Shown here in pieces: positions 7,817 to 16,886 of a stretch of 64,000 nt of DNA; the stretch's first letter is position 1, and each line of letters opens with the position of its first letter. Origin of the DNA: Allotamlana fucoidanivorans (GTDB lineage Bacteria; Bacteroidota; Bacteroidia; Flavobacteriales; Flavobacteriaceae); the NCBI RefSeq assembly GCF_045788535.1, contig NZ_CP074074.1, positions 1,612,001-1,676,000 on the forward strand, read 5' to 3'. Under the pieces are notes generated by a model. The model worked only from the letters and a program-made list of their open reading frames with translations, was not told where the DNA came from and made no database searches. The translations under genes were made by a program, and so were the position numbers.

Positions 7817-8505
7817 TTTTTAAAACTGTATTTAAAAATCCACCCTAAGATTTTAACACCCGCTAAAACCGCTCCTTTTATCGTGCCAGAAACTTTTGAG
7901 GTACCAATCCTATTTCTATATTTAACAGGTATTTCTGTATATGATAATTTTTGTTTTAAGACTTTTAGTTGCATTTCTATTGTCCAACCATAGGTCTTGT
8001 CTTCCATGTTTAATCCTACAAGTTTATCATATTTAATAGCTCTAAATGGTCCCAAATCTGTAAACTGCGCTCTAAAGAATAGCTTCATAAGTGTTGTGGC
8101 CAACCAATTGCCAAAAATTTGAGGTATAGTCATTGATCCTGATGCTCTCAATGCTTTTACTCTGGCTCCAATAACAAAATCAATATTCTTTTCTATGATT
8201 GGAGCGACAATGTTATCAAGTTCTTCAGGATAATCACTATAATCACCATCAAGAAATACAATGATGTCTGGTTTTTGAGGTAAATTAGCTATATAAGCTA
8301 AACCTTTTAAACAGGCATGACCATAGCCTTTGTGTATCTCTTTTAAAACGGTTGCACCTGCTTTTTTTGCATTAAGTTCAGTACTATCATTAGAGTTATT
8401 ATTTACAACAACAACTTCATCAACCTGTTTAGGGATGTCTTTTACAACCAGACCAATGGAGTCAGCCTCATTAAAAGCAGGAATGATAACTTTTATTTTG
8501 GTCAT
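7813..8505 (-). CDS. Family 2 glycosyltransferase, dolichyl-phosphate-mannose-synthase-like
   Basis: This 230-residue protein opens with KVIIPAFNEADSIGLVVKDIP and has VVVNNNSNDST and FLDGDYSDYP (the DxD-type metal site), the pattern of DPM1/GtrB-like GT2 enzymes that charge polyprenyl phosphate with a sugar. There is no large membrane domain; the C terminus has a weak hydrophobic stretch. Four-base start/stop overlaps on both sides couple it to the MORN-like gene and the processive GT2. It could make the lipid-linked donor used by the GT-C enzyme 3 kb away, which is an inference. Confidence 0.8.
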   Translation of the reverse strand: MTKIKVIIPAFNEADSIGLVVKDIPKQVDEVVVVNNNSNDSTELNAKKAGATVLKEIHKGYGHACLKGLAYIANLPQKPDIIVFLDGDYSDYPEELDNIVAPIIEKNIDFVIGARVKALRASGSMTIPQIFGNWLATTLMKLFFRAQFTDLGPFRAIKYDKLVGLNMEDKTYGWTIEMQLKVLKQKLSYTEIPVKYRNRIGTSKVSGTIKGAVLAGVKILGWIFKYSFKK

Positions 8506-8984
8506 TTGAGATTACTTAATTTATTGTCTCTTTTAAAGTCGGCAAAGTTAGTCCATTCTTTTAATTTTTTGCCAGATTTATACTTAGAAGCAGCCACTAA
8601 AACCTCATTTTTATATATTAAACAAAATCCGTTTTTCAGATTGTCTTTTAATTGACATTTATGTTCAATATTTTGATTTTTATCATAAAATAGCCACCAT
8701 CCTGATTTTTTATTTTGAAGAAATCTGCCTTCTTTTTCCTTTTTACCATTGTAGTTATAAAAAATCCAGTAGTTTGTCTTTACATTTTCAGTGTAATGTC
8801 CTTCCGCTTTGATCTTGCCATTTGGATGGTAAAAATACCAGTAGTTTTGTTTTTTGTGACTTTGCATCCAGCCTTCCGAGATTAAAAGCTGTTGGGGGTC
8901 ATAATTTTTTTGATAGACCTTTTGGGCGCTAACTGTAAAAACTACACCGACAAAAAAAGCTAAACATAGAGGTAATCGTATCAA
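8502..8984 (-). CDS. Secreted MORN-repeat/YwqK-like protein
   Basis: The 160-residue product has a signal peptide ending at SAQK. It then has about four repeats of the type 'W.FYHPNGKIKAEGHY...NYWIFYNYNGKKEKEGRF...GWWLFYDKN', which is the MORN-variant repeat often annotated as YwqK antitoxin-like. Such repeats form extended beta-hairpins, and an antitoxin role is not implied by the repeats alone. The gene is embedded in the redox/glycosyltransferase operon with four-base overlaps at both ends. A periplasmic scaffold or envelope role is plausible but unproven. Confidence 0.7.
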   Translation of the reverse strand: MIRLPLCLAFFVGVVFTVSAQKVYQKNYDPQQLLISEGWMQSHKKQNYWYFYHPNGKIKAEGHYTENVKTNYWIFYNYNGKKEKEGRFLQNKKSGWWLFYDKNQNIEHKCQLKDNLKNGFCLIYKNEVLVAASKYKSGKKLKEWTNFADFKRDNKLSNLK

Positions 8985-10573
8985 TTTTTTTTGTTTACAA
9001 AATGCATAAGGTCAACGTCATTACCTAATAAAACATCATTGGGGTTTATGCGTCCTTTCATGCTTTGGTTTTCTAATTTGAGTACGCCACGAGGACATAC
9101 CGCAGCGCAGATACCACAACCCACACAACTAGAGCGAACAATATTTTCTCCTTTTTGAGCATAGGCACGTACATCAATTCCCATTTCGCAGTAAGTAGAA
9201 CAATTACCACATGAAATGCATTGTCCGCCATTTGTTGTTATTCTGAATTTTGAAAATAACCTTTGTTGAAATCCTAATACGGCAGCCATAGGGCAGCCAA
9301 ATCTGCACCAAGCTCTGTTGCCTAAAATAGGGTAAAATCCTGTGCCAATAACTCCAGAAAAAATGGAACCAATATAAAGCCCATAAGCCGATCTTAGTGT
9401 GCCTGAATTAATATAGAATAAGTGCTCTGTTGTGCTTGTAGTATGCATAAAAGCCAAAAGCAAAATGATAGTAAAAAATCCAAGGGCTCCATATTTGGCA
9501 TCTTTAGCTAGTTCTTGACGTTTAAAAATCATAACACCTACAAAAATTAAAGTTAAGAACCCGATCACCAAACTGATAAAAAGTCCTCTTGTAAGCCAGA
9601 AATCATTACTGTCATAACCAAGATAGGTATAGATCATAGCAGTGGTCATAACCACAGAGAACACCAAAACAAGATGAATTAGCCACCGTTCAATTTGCCA
9701 GGCATAGCGTTTCTTTGATGATAATTGTCTGAACGAATCACCCGCAGTTTCAGCTAAACCGCCGCATCCACAAACCCAGGAACAGTACCATCGTTTTCCG
9801 TACTTGTATGTTAAAATAGGGGTGATTACAAAAATGGAAATAATGCCAAAGAGTAATAAGCCTAAACCAATATTTCCGCTAGATAAAAAAGCTTTTACAG
9901 ACCATTCATCAAACAGATAATAGTTTAGTGGCCAAATGTTTTTTAAATCGTAATAAGGCAAGTCATTGTTCATGACGTACATAAATTCAGGAATTAAAAA
10001 AGCAAAACCTAATTGAAAAAACATTACGGACAAGGTTCTTAATTGTTGGTATTTGTTGTGTTTATATTTGAGAATAAACTTAACGCCAAACGTTAAAATA
10101 GCGAGTGTATAAAGTGTGCCATATACAAACCATTGGCTTGCAGGACGATTACTTAATAACTGACTTAGAGGGTCAAATAAACCAATAAGTCCCTCATTTT
10201 CTGCGCCATTTTCACCCAAGCCTAAATACTTAGGAAAGAAGTAAAGAACTATGTAAAAAGTGGTTAGTATAACGCCTGCCATCCATCCCCAAATCCCTCT
10301 TGAGGAAACAGATTTAAACCAAACGCCATCATTTTTTATGCCTCCCATAGTGTTAACATAGGATGCTCTTGAATAAAGTACTATGCCAAGTGCTATAAGC
10401 CCTAGTGATAACGTAAGAAACAGCCCCTTATTTGGGAAGTCAACATGGCATAAAGCTAAAATCAAAATAAAAAGTCCAACAATTCCAATGCACAAAGCCA
10501 CTTTATGCATATTGGAAATACCAAGAGCATCAGGTTTTGCTAATGACATACTATGATTAATCTTGCTATTCAT
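8981..10573 (-). CDS. Polytopic membrane [4Fe-4S] protein, NapH/NosR-like
   Basis: The 530-residue protein has about ten membrane helices. A cytoplasmic-side Cys cluster WYCSWVCGCGG lies near residue 265 and a second, WCRFGCP, near residue 425. They are followed by two ferredoxin-type motifs, CISCGNCSTYC and CVGCGICAAVCP. This is the plan of NapH/NosR/RdxA-type electron-transfer membrane proteins. The first cluster has C-x3-C-x-C rather than the usual C-x3-CP. It sits three bases after the FAD-oxidoreductase gene, suggesting an NAD(P)H to FAD to Fe-S chain feeding electrons through the inner membrane. The terminal acceptor is not evident. Confidence 0.8.
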   Translation of the reverse strand: MNSKINHSMSLAKPDALGISNMHKVALCIGIVGLFILILALCHVDFPNKGLFLTLSLGLIALGIVLYSRASYVNTMGGIKNDGVWFKSVSSRGIWGWMAGVILTTFYIVLYFFPKYLGLGENGAENEGLIGLFDPLSQLLSNRPASQWFVYGTLYTLAILTFGVKFILKYKHNKYQQLRTLSVMFFQLGFAFLIPEFMYVMNNDLPYYDLKNIWPLNYYLFDEWSVKAFLSSGNIGLGLLLFGIISIFVITPILTYKYGKRWYCSWVCGCGGLAETAGDSFRQLSSKKRYAWQIERWLIHLVLVFSVVMTTAMIYTYLGYDSNDFWLTRGLFISLVIGFLTLIFVGVMIFKRQELAKDAKYGALGFFTIILLLAFMHTTSTTEHLFYINSGTLRSAYGLYIGSIFSGVIGTGFYPILGNRAWCRFGCPMAAVLGFQQRLFSKFRITTNGGQCISCGNCSTYCEMGIDVRAYAQKGENIVRSSCVGCGICAAVCPRGVLKLENQSMKGRINPNDVLLGNDVDLMHFVNKKN

Positions 10574-10576
10574 AAG

Positions 10577-11884
10577 TTAGACAGTTTCAAGGTTTTTGTA
10601 AAATGCGGTCTGTATTTCAGGAGCGTAACATTTATAGAATTCAGGGTCAAAGTTGGCTTCTTTTAAATGTTGAATTACGTATTCAACACTTTTATTTTCC
10701 GATAACCATCGGTCAAAGGTGTCATGCCGCATTCTAATACCAAAGGTGTTTATGCCTAAAAAAGTTCTATTTTGGCTATGGTAGGCTATGGTAATACATT
10801 TGGTGTCATCATGGTGTTTCCAATGGAAATGCGTTTCATAATCAGGCTTCCCTTTAGCGCCATGTACCCAACCATAGGTTTGGTATTCAATATCAAAAAA
10901 TTTAGCGGAGTTAAACCAGTGCCCAGGGGTGTATTTTGTTTTGTTGCCGCAAATAGTCTGTGCTACGGTTTCTCCCATCATGCGTCCAGTATACCACACG
11001 GCTTCAATGGGTCTGCGTTGCCCTATGGGGGCATGTTGCTCGGCACAATCGCCAATAGCATAGACATTGGTGATGTTGGTCTCTAAATACCGATTGACTT
11101 TAACTCCTTTACCTATTTCAATATTGGAGTCTTTTAAAAAATCTATATTTGGAGATACCCCAGCGGTTAGTCCAACCACATTACACGGTATTTCTTCACC
11201 AGTTTCCTCTATGATAATAGATTTAACTTTTCCGTTTTCATCAGCTATAATTTCTTTTAAATTGGAACTAAGTCTTAAATCAATATGGTGATTTTTAATA
11301 TGCCTGTTTATCATAGCACTTTCGCCTTCGGGCAAAATACCATTCCAGAAACTGTTTTCCCTTACTAAAAACGTTACAGGAATACGTCTTGAATGTAGCA
11401 TTTCAGCTAATTCTATGCCTATAAGACCACCTCCAACAATCACGGCACGTTTACATACAGAATTGTTTGGAGCGTATTTTTCAAGGTTTTCTAAATCTTG
11501 TTTATGGTACATGCCCATTACGCCATTTAGATTTTCACCAGGCCAGCCAAATTTGTTGGGTTTGCTTCCTGTAGCAATAATTAAAGTGTCATAGTTAAGC
11601 GTGTCATTATTTGAAAAGAGAAGTTGTTTATTGTCGGTATCCACCTGTTTTATAAATCCTTTTTTTAAGTCTATTTTGTTTTTTTTCCAAAACCAATTTT
11701 CGTAAGGCTGGGTATGCTCAAAAGTCATATGTCCCATATAAACATACATTAAAGCGGTACGAGAAAAGAAATAATCTGTTTCTGAAGAAACTATGGTAAT
11801 ACGCTTTTTTGAAAGCTTTCTAATATGTCTGGCAGCTGTAACACCAGATATGCCGTTGCCTATTATAACAGTGTGTTCTTCCAT
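10577..11884 (-). CDS. FAD-dependent NAD(P)H oxidoreductase (nitrite-reductase/ferredoxin-reductase-like)
   Basis: This 435-residue cytosolic flavoprotein begins with the FAD Rossmann motif VIIGNGISGVTAARHIRK. It has a second dinucleotide site VIVGGGLIGIELAEML for NAD(P)H, an ATG-type segment IIATGSKPN, and the C-terminal FAD motif VYAIGDCAEQ. The architecture matches pyridine nucleotide-disulfide oxidoreductases such as NirB N-terminal domains and ferredoxin reductases; no redox-active CxxxxC was seen. It is the first gene of the minus-strand operon, with the membrane Fe-S protein next, its likely electron partner. Confidence 0.8.
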   Translation of the reverse strand: MEEHTVIIGNGISGVTAARHIRKLSKKRITIVSSETDYFFSRTALMYVYMGHMTFEHTQPYENWFWKKNKIDLKKGFIKQVDTDNKQLLFSNNDTLNYDTLIIATGSKPNKFGWPGENLNGVMGMYHKQDLENLEKYAPNNSVCKRAVIVGGGLIGIELAEMLHSRRIPVTFLVRENSFWNGILPEGESAMINRHIKNHHIDLRLSSNLKEIIADENGKVKSIIIEETGEEIPCNVVGLTAGVSPNIDFLKDSNIEIGKGVKVNRYLETNITNVYAIGDCAEQHAPIGQRRPIEAVWYTGRMMGETVAQTICGNKTKYTPGHWFNSAKFFDIEYQTYGWVHGAKGKPDYETHFHWKHHDDTKCITIAYHSQNRTFLGINTFGIRMRHDTFDRWLSENKSVEYVIQHLKEANFDPEFYKCYAPEIQTAFYKNLETV

Positions 11885-12028
11885 ATTTGTTTGGTAGTTG
11901 AGTCATTTCGGTCGTTCCTAAAGATAAGAACTTAATATTTGACGTTTAATTTAGAACGGATTTAAATTGAAGTTCCTTTGTAAGGACATACTTGAATTTA
12001 AGACGAGAAATTTTCTGTACTTTTTATG

Positions 12029-12089
12029 AAAGTTTAAGTTGATTAATAGGACTTAGTTATGGTAAACGTGATAACTAACTCAAACTTTC
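12029..12089. repeat. Nested inverted repeats in the leader of the DUF547 gene
   Basis: GAAAGTTTAAGTT at 12029 pairs imperfectly with AACTCAAACTTTC ending at 12089. Inside it, TTAGTTA (12054-12060) and TAACTAA (12072-12078) form a second perfect inverted repeat. The structure ends 10 bases before the ATG at 12100. It could be a 5' leader hairpin limiting ribosome access or a pair of operator half-sites. It is not a terminator, because no T-run follows. Confidence 0.45.
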
Positions 12090-12099
12090 AGAAAAACAG

Positions 12100-12813
12100 A
12101 TGAAACAATCTATACTATTTTTTGTCTTCCTGTGGGCTGCTTTCTCTTTGCGAGCCCAGAATGTTGAAGCTTTTTTTAATAAAACGGATACATTCTTAAA
12201 AATCCATGTTGTTAACGGCAAAGTAGCCTATGAAGCTATTAAAAAGGATACTAAAGCGCTTGAAGAATTAATGAATATAGGAGAGACAATTTCAATTGAA
12301 AAATCGGAAGAATTGGTCTATCAATCTTTTTGGATAAATGCTTATAATCTGGCCGTTATAAAAGGTGTTGTTGATAATTATCCAATCAACTCGCCTCTTG
12401 ATGTCTCTGGTTTTTTTGATAAAACAACCTTCAACTTAGCAAGTAAAAAAGTTACATTAAATGATATAGAGCATAAACTATTAAGAGCTCAATTTAATGA
12501 TGCCCGATTTCATTTTGTATTGGTTTGCGGAGCTATTGGGTGTCCGCCTTTAATTAGTGAAGCCTACCTACCTGAAACCCTAGAAACACAACTAGAACAA
12601 CAAACTAAATTGGCCTTAAATGGTGATTTTATTCGCGTAAATTTCAAGAAAAATCGCGTAGAAGTCTCTCAAATTATGGAATGGTATAAAGAAGACTTTA
12701 CTATGCATGGTAGCACAGAGATTGATTTTATTAACCAATACCGAGCTGATGTAATATCCAGCACATTTAAACTTCGCTATTTTCCTTACAACTGGAGTAT
12801 AAACAAACAATAA
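12100..12813 (+). CDS. Secreted DUF547 protein
   Basis: The 237-residue protein has a signal peptide (MKQSILFFVFLWAAFSLRA) and a DUF547 domain: SFWINAYNLAVIKGVV, then LNDIEHKLLR, then FHFVLVCGAIGCPPL. The conserved Asn, His and Cys of these blocks suggest a hydrolase- or transglutaminase-like active site, though no reaction has been established for the family. It is the first gene of a plus-strand group (12.1-16.9 kb) of envelope proteins. A second, diverged DUF547 lipoprotein lies inside the arsenosugar operon at 17661-18503. Confidence 0.8.
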   Translation: MKQSILFFVFLWAAFSLRAQNVEAFFNKTDTFLKIHVVNGKVAYEAIKKDTKALEELMNIGETISIEKSEELVYQSFWINAYNLAVIKGVVDNYPINSPLDVSGFFDKTTFNLASKKVTLNDIEHKLLRAQFNDARFHFVLVCGAIGCPPLISEAYLPETLETQLEQQTKLALNGDFIRVNFKKNRVEVSQIMEWYKEDFTMHGSTEIDFINQYRADVISSTFKLRYFPYNWSINKQ

Positions 12814-12840
12814 AAATAGAAACCAAATAAACTATTTCAA

Positions 12841-13764
12841 ATGAAAAGACTATGTACCCTTGCCTTTATGTTTACCCTCACTTTTTACGGTTTTTCTCAA
12901 AATGAACAAGAACGAAGTAATATACAAACCTACACACCATCTAAACTTTTAAGTAAGGGGCAGTGGGATATTAAATTTTTTAATAGTGTTTATACACAAA
13001 CCGAAAGAACAGATGCCGGGACTAAGTCCGTTACAATACCAAGAGAAACGTTTTTTACAAATACTACTGAAATTTATACTGGTATAAGTGCTAAGGCTCG
13101 AGTGAATATTGGGCTTGTTTTTCAAATAAGGTCAAACACATTTAACGGCGCTGGTGCGCTTGATGTTTTTAAGTTTAAAAACGATTTAGTGAATTCGAGA
13201 AGCGGATTAACCACTTTAGCACCTTCCATTAGAGTGCAACCTTTTGTAAGTTTGCCTACATTTTCTGTGACCTCATCGGTGTATTTTCCTGTGTTTAAAG
13301 ACGAGGCATTTCCAGGTGAGAATAATGATCCTGTGTATTTAGATAAAAGAAGTGTGTTTTGGGAAACAAAATTCTTTTATGATAATACTTTTGGGGCTGA
13401 TAAATGGCAAATTTTTACCGAAATAGATTTAGGTTTTAATTTTGGAGAAAAATCAACAGATGCTGATTTTAATACCGCAAATATATCAGAGCGTTATGCA
13501 AATAATAGCTTGTTTATGCCTATAAGTGCTTTTTTGAGTTATTTTCCAACTTCAAAATCAACTATTTTTATTAACGGTCAACAGGCCTTTTTAATTGATT
13601 TAGGAAACAATTTTTCACAAAACTATACCCAATTAGGTTTTGGTGGTAAATACCAAATAACCAAAATACTTAATATTGAGGCATCATTTGGAAAATTTAT
13701 TAGAGGTTATAGTTTTCAAGGTTTAGGGCAAACATTTAGTTTAGGACTTAGAGCATTGTTTTGA
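12841..13764 (+). CDS. Putative outer-membrane beta-barrel protein
   Basis: The 307-residue product has a signal peptide ending near FSQNEQ. The mature part is an alternation of amphipathic strands rich in Phe, Tyr, Asn and Gly and ends with GLRALF, an aromatic C-terminal residue as in outer-membrane barrels. The N-terminal 'TPSKLLSKGQWDIKFFNSVYTQT' segment resembles flavobacterial MetA-pathway/transporter-like barrels. It follows the DUF547 gene by 27 bases and is probably cotranscribed. The ligand is unknown. Confidence 0.65.
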   Translation: MKRLCTLAFMFTLTFYGFSQNEQERSNIQTYTPSKLLSKGQWDIKFFNSVYTQTERTDAGTKSVTIPRETFFTNTTEIYTGISAKARVNIGLVFQIRSNTFNGAGALDVFKFKNDLVNSRSGLTTLAPSIRVQPFVSLPTFSVTSSVYFPVFKDEAFPGENNDPVYLDKRSVFWETKFFYDNTFGADKWQIFTEIDLGFNFGEKSTDADFNTANISERYANNSLFMPISAFLSYFPTSKSTIFINGQQAFLIDLGNNFSQNYTQLGFGGKYQITKILNIEASFGKFIRGYSFQGLGQTFSLGLRALF

Positions 13765-13800
13765 GTAATTATGGTAATTTAGGAATGTAAAATTGTATTC

Positions 13801-14808
13801 ATGACATCTTTAAAACACGCCGTAACCCTTATTTTGATGTTTAGTTTTGGTGCTTGTAAACCACAAACAGAGAAGATTAATGGCGTTAGTTTTGTGGCTT
13901 CAAAACATGAGATTGACCATACTAACATTAAACCTGTTGTTAAAGTTAATGCCAATTATGCGGCTATTATGCCTTTTGGATTTATTGAAGATATATCACA
14001 TCCAGATATTATATTTAATACAGACAGGCAGTGGTTTGGGGAACGAAAAGATGGCGTGATACAGTATATTAAAACACTACGAAAGCATAATATCAAAATC
14101 ATGTTAAAACCTCAAATATGGGTTTGGCGTGGTAAATATACAGGTCTCATTAAAATGGAGAGCGAAGCACATTGGCAGCTACTAGAAACAGCATATTCTC
14201 GTTTTATTTTAGAGTATGCGCAGTTGGCAGAAACTATGAAAGTCCCTATATTTTGTATTGGAACCGAATTAGAAAAATTTATAGAAAACAGACCAGAATA
14301 TTGGAAGAATTTAATCTTAAAAATAAAAGCCATTTACAAAGGAAAACTCACCTATGCCGCCAACTGGGATGAATTTAAGCGTACACTGTTTTGGGATCAA
14401 CTTGATTTTATAGGTATTGATGCTTATTTTCCAGTAAGTGAAGCAAAGACCCCAACTATTGAAGATTGCTTAAAAGGCTGGGAACCTTATAAATTAGTGA
14501 TAAAGACTATGGCAGAAAAGTATAATAAAGCTGTGCTGTTTACTGAATATGGTTATAGAAGTGTTGACTATACAGGGAAAGAACCTTGGCAAACTAGCAG
14601 AGCGTCGGGAGGTAATAATCCATTAGCCCAAACAAATGCTATGACAGCCTTGTATGAAACCTTTTGGCATGAGCCTTGGTTTGCAGGAGGGTTTGTTTGG
14701 AAATGGTTTCATAATCATACCGAGGTTGGAGGTCTAGAAAATAATAGGTTTACACCTCAAAACAAACCTGCTGAAGAAGTCATTAGAAAACAATATCAAT
14801 TGCAATAA
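13801..14808 (+). CDS. GH113-like TIM-barrel glycoside hydrolase lipoprotein
   Basis: The first residues form a lipoprotein signal (lipobox near FGAC, Cys about 19). The remaining about 315 residues look like the GH113 (endo-beta-mannanase) TIM-barrel. They include IKIMLKPQIWVWRG, the acid/base region FCIGTELEKF, LDFIGIDAYFP and the nucleophile region AVLFTEYGYRS, then WFAGGFVWKWFHNH. Both glutamates expected of a retaining hydrolase are present. Genome annotations of this family are often only 'glycoside hydrolase TIM-barrel-like', so mannan specificity is not assured. It would act at the cell surface or in the periplasm. Neighbours are barrels rather than SusCD, so it is not part of a typical polysaccharide locus. 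Confidence 0.75.
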   Translation: MTSLKHAVTLILMFSFGACKPQTEKINGVSFVASKHEIDHTNIKPVVKVNANYAAIMPFGFIEDISHPDIIFNTDRQWFGERKDGVIQYIKTLRKHNIKIMLKPQIWVWRGKYTGLIKMESEAHWQLLETAYSRFILEYAQLAETMKVPIFCIGTELEKFIENRPEYWKNLILKIKAIYKGKLTYAANWDEFKRTLFWDQLDFIGIDAYFPVSEAKTPTIEDCLKGWEPYKLVIKTMAEKYNKAVLFTEYGYRSVDYTGKEPWQTSRASGGNNPLAQTNAMTALYETFWHEPWFAGGFVWKWFHNHTEVGGLENNRFTPQNKPAEEVIRKQYQLQ

Positions 14809-14824
14809 CACCCGTTTTGTTTGA

Positions 14825-16090
14825 ATGAAAAGCGCACAATTTCTATTTGGTCTTATTTTATTATTGTTCCAGAACGTTTTCGGACAAGAAAGGGTGATTC
14901 ATAATTTTAAAATTCAAGGGAATAATCGCGTTAAAGCCAGTTTTATTAAAAGAATTTCAACAGTAAAAATTGGCGCTGCGCTTGATTCAGCTATGCTTGA
15001 TAAAGATATTGTTAGGTTGAAGCGTTTACCTTCAATTGCTCATGCTTACTATCAAGTTTTTCCAGATAAAGCAAAGGGGTATCATGTTTTATATAATATA
15101 GAAGAAAATTTTACCCTTATACCTTCGCTTAATGTGTATACTACAAATGATGATGAATTTGCGTATAGGTTAGGGCTTTATGAGTTTAATACTTTAGACA
15201 GAGGCATTATTTTTGGTGGGTTTTATCAAAAAGATATTTACAGTTCATATGCTATTAATTTTAGGGCGCCTTATCTGTTTTCAAACAAATGGGGGCTCGC
15301 TATAAACAGGCAAGATTTAACAACACTAGAGCCCGTTTTTTTTGATAACACCTCTTCAAGCTATCGCTATAATAATGATTCTTTTGAGGTGTTGGGTTTG
15401 TATGAAATGAATTTTTATAACCGTTTTGAATTGGGTTTAAATTACTTTAAGGAGGCATATGAATACCAATTTGGAGCTACCAGTCCAAATGTGCCGCAAG
15501 ATTTGAACGTAAAAAAATGGTTATTACGCTTTGTGTACGACTATAATAAGTTAGATTATTTTTATCAATACGTATCAGGGTTTAGAAGCTGGTTTACCTT
15601 TCAATATGTAACCTCTACCAACGATACTTTACCAGATTTTTTTGTGGGCTGGAACGACTTTTTTTGGTTTCAGCGTGTTGGTAAACATGGCAATTGGGCA
15701 AATAGATTACGTTTTGGTTTGGCTACTAATGATAAAACGCCTTTTGCGCCATTTTCTGTTGATAATAATGTGAATATTCGTGGGGTAGGAAATGTGATTG
15801 ATCGTGGTACGGGTTCTGTGGTTTTAAATACTGAGTATAGAGCTACTTTAGTAGAGAAAGGCTGGTTTGTTTTACAAGGTAATGCTTTTATTGATGCCGG
15901 TTCTTGGCGCAACCCTGGTGGGCCATTATCTGATTTTCTTATTAGTGACAATATAAAAGTCTATCCAGGTCTTGGATTCCGATTCATTCATAAAAAAATT
16001 TATAACGCCATTTTTAGAATAGATTATGGCTATGGTGTTACCAAAAATGCCAGTCAAGGGTTTGTTTTTGGAATAGGGCAATATTTTTAG
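14825..16090 (+). CDS. Omp85/TamA-like outer-membrane protein with one POTRA-like domain
   Basis: A signal peptide (about 20 residues, ending FGQE) is followed by one POTRA-like unit (IHNFKIQGNNRVKASFIKR..., about residues 25-95). The remainder is a 16-strand-type barrel with the late Omp85 features FAPFSVDNNVNIRGVG (an RGxG-like motif) and a C-terminal FGIGQYF. At 421 residues it is far shorter than BamA, which has five POTRAs, so it is probably a specialised insertase or two-partner-like transporter. It lies 16 bases after the GH113-like gene. Substrate unknown. Confidence 0.75.
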   Translation: MKSAQFLFGLILLLFQNVFGQERVIHNFKIQGNNRVKASFIKRISTVKIGAALDSAMLDKDIVRLKRLPSIAHAYYQVFPDKAKGYHVLYNIEENFTLIPSLNVYTTNDDEFAYRLGLYEFNTLDRGIIFGGFYQKDIYSSYAINFRAPYLFSNKWGLAINRQDLTTLEPVFFDNTSSSYRYNNDSFEVLGLYEMNFYNRFELGLNYFKEAYEYQFGATSPNVPQDLNVKKWLLRFVYDYNKLDYFYQYVSGFRSWFTFQYVTSTNDTLPDFFVGWNDFFWFQRVGKHGNWANRLRFGLATNDKTPFAPFSVDNNVNIRGVGNVIDRGTGSVVLNTEYRATLVEKGWFVLQGNAFIDAGSWRNPGGPLSDFLISDNIKVYPGLGFRFIHKKIYNAIFRIDYGYGVTKNASQGFVFGIGQYF

Positions 16091-16154
16091 GTATTAAAGC
16101 CACTTTCATTTAGTTGTTTTGGCCTAAATCCATTAGATTAGCCAAAAAAAAGTT

Positions 16155-16886
16155 ATGCGGGTTATAGCAATTGGTGATATCCATGGGGGGTTAAAAGCAT
16201 TAATTCAAGTACTCAATAAAGTGCAGGTTAAAGATGATGATACCCTTGTTTTTATGGGTGATTATGTGGATGGCTGGAGTGAATCAGCCCAAGTAGTACA
16301 ATTTTTAGTGGAGCTTTCAGAAAAAATAAAATGCGTTTTTATTAAAGGAAATCATGACGTTTGGTGTGAAGATTGGTTAAAAACGGGTCATGTTGATATG
16401 ACTTGGTATGTGCATGGAGGAAAAGAAACGATGGAGAGTTACCAAGGGTTTTCAAAAGAAGACAGAAAGATACATTTAGAGTTTTTTGAAGCTATGCCAC
16501 TTTATTATCTAGATGATGAGAACAGATTGTTTTTACATGCTGGATTTACCTCTATGCACGGTATTACTAAAGAGCCTAATCCAAAAACGTTTTATTATGA
16601 CAGAACGCTCTGGGAAATGGCCTTGACAATGGATGAGAGCATTTCAAAAACCTCATTGTTGTACCCCAATAGATTAAAACATTACAAAGAGATTTTTATT
16701 GGCCATACGCCAACTATTAATTTTGGTAAAGACATGCCAATGCAGGCTGTTAATGTTTGGAATATTGATACGGGAGCCGCTTTTACAGGGAAATTATCAG
16801 CGGTTGATGTCCATTCAAAAGACGTGTTTCAAAGTGATAATTTACCCGCATTGTACCCCAATGAAAAGGGAAGAAACAAAAGTTAA
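16155..16886 (+). CDS. Calcineurin-like metallophosphoesterase (serine/threonine phosphatase type)
   Basis: The 243-residue protein has the full metal-binding set: GDIHG, GDYVDGW, KGNHD, a later His in LHAGF, and IGHTPT. That is the signature of PPP-type phosphatases and ApaH-like hydrolases. There is no signal peptide, so it acts in the cytosol on phosphoproteins or nucleotides such as Ap4A. It closes the plus-strand group and overlaps the last four bases of the convergent arsenosugar operon. Its relation to either group is unclear. Confidence 0.85.
   Translation: MRVIAIGDIHGGLKALIQVLNKVQVKDDDTLVFMGDYVDGWSESAQVVQFLVELSEKIKCVFIKGNHDVWCEDWLKTGHVDMTWYVHGGKETMESYQGFSKEDRKIHLEFFEAMPLYYLDDENRLFLHAGFTSMHGITKEPNPKTFYYDRTLWEMALTMDESISKTSLLYPNRLKHYKEIFIGHTPTINFGKDMPMQAVNVWNIDTGAAFTGKLSAVDVHSKDVFQSDNLPALYPNEKGRNKS

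Noticed and set aside
8502..8984. Toxin-antitoxin system based on the YwqK-like annotation
   Set aside because: The protein is secreted and no toxin partner is adjacent; the repeats alone do not show antitoxin function.
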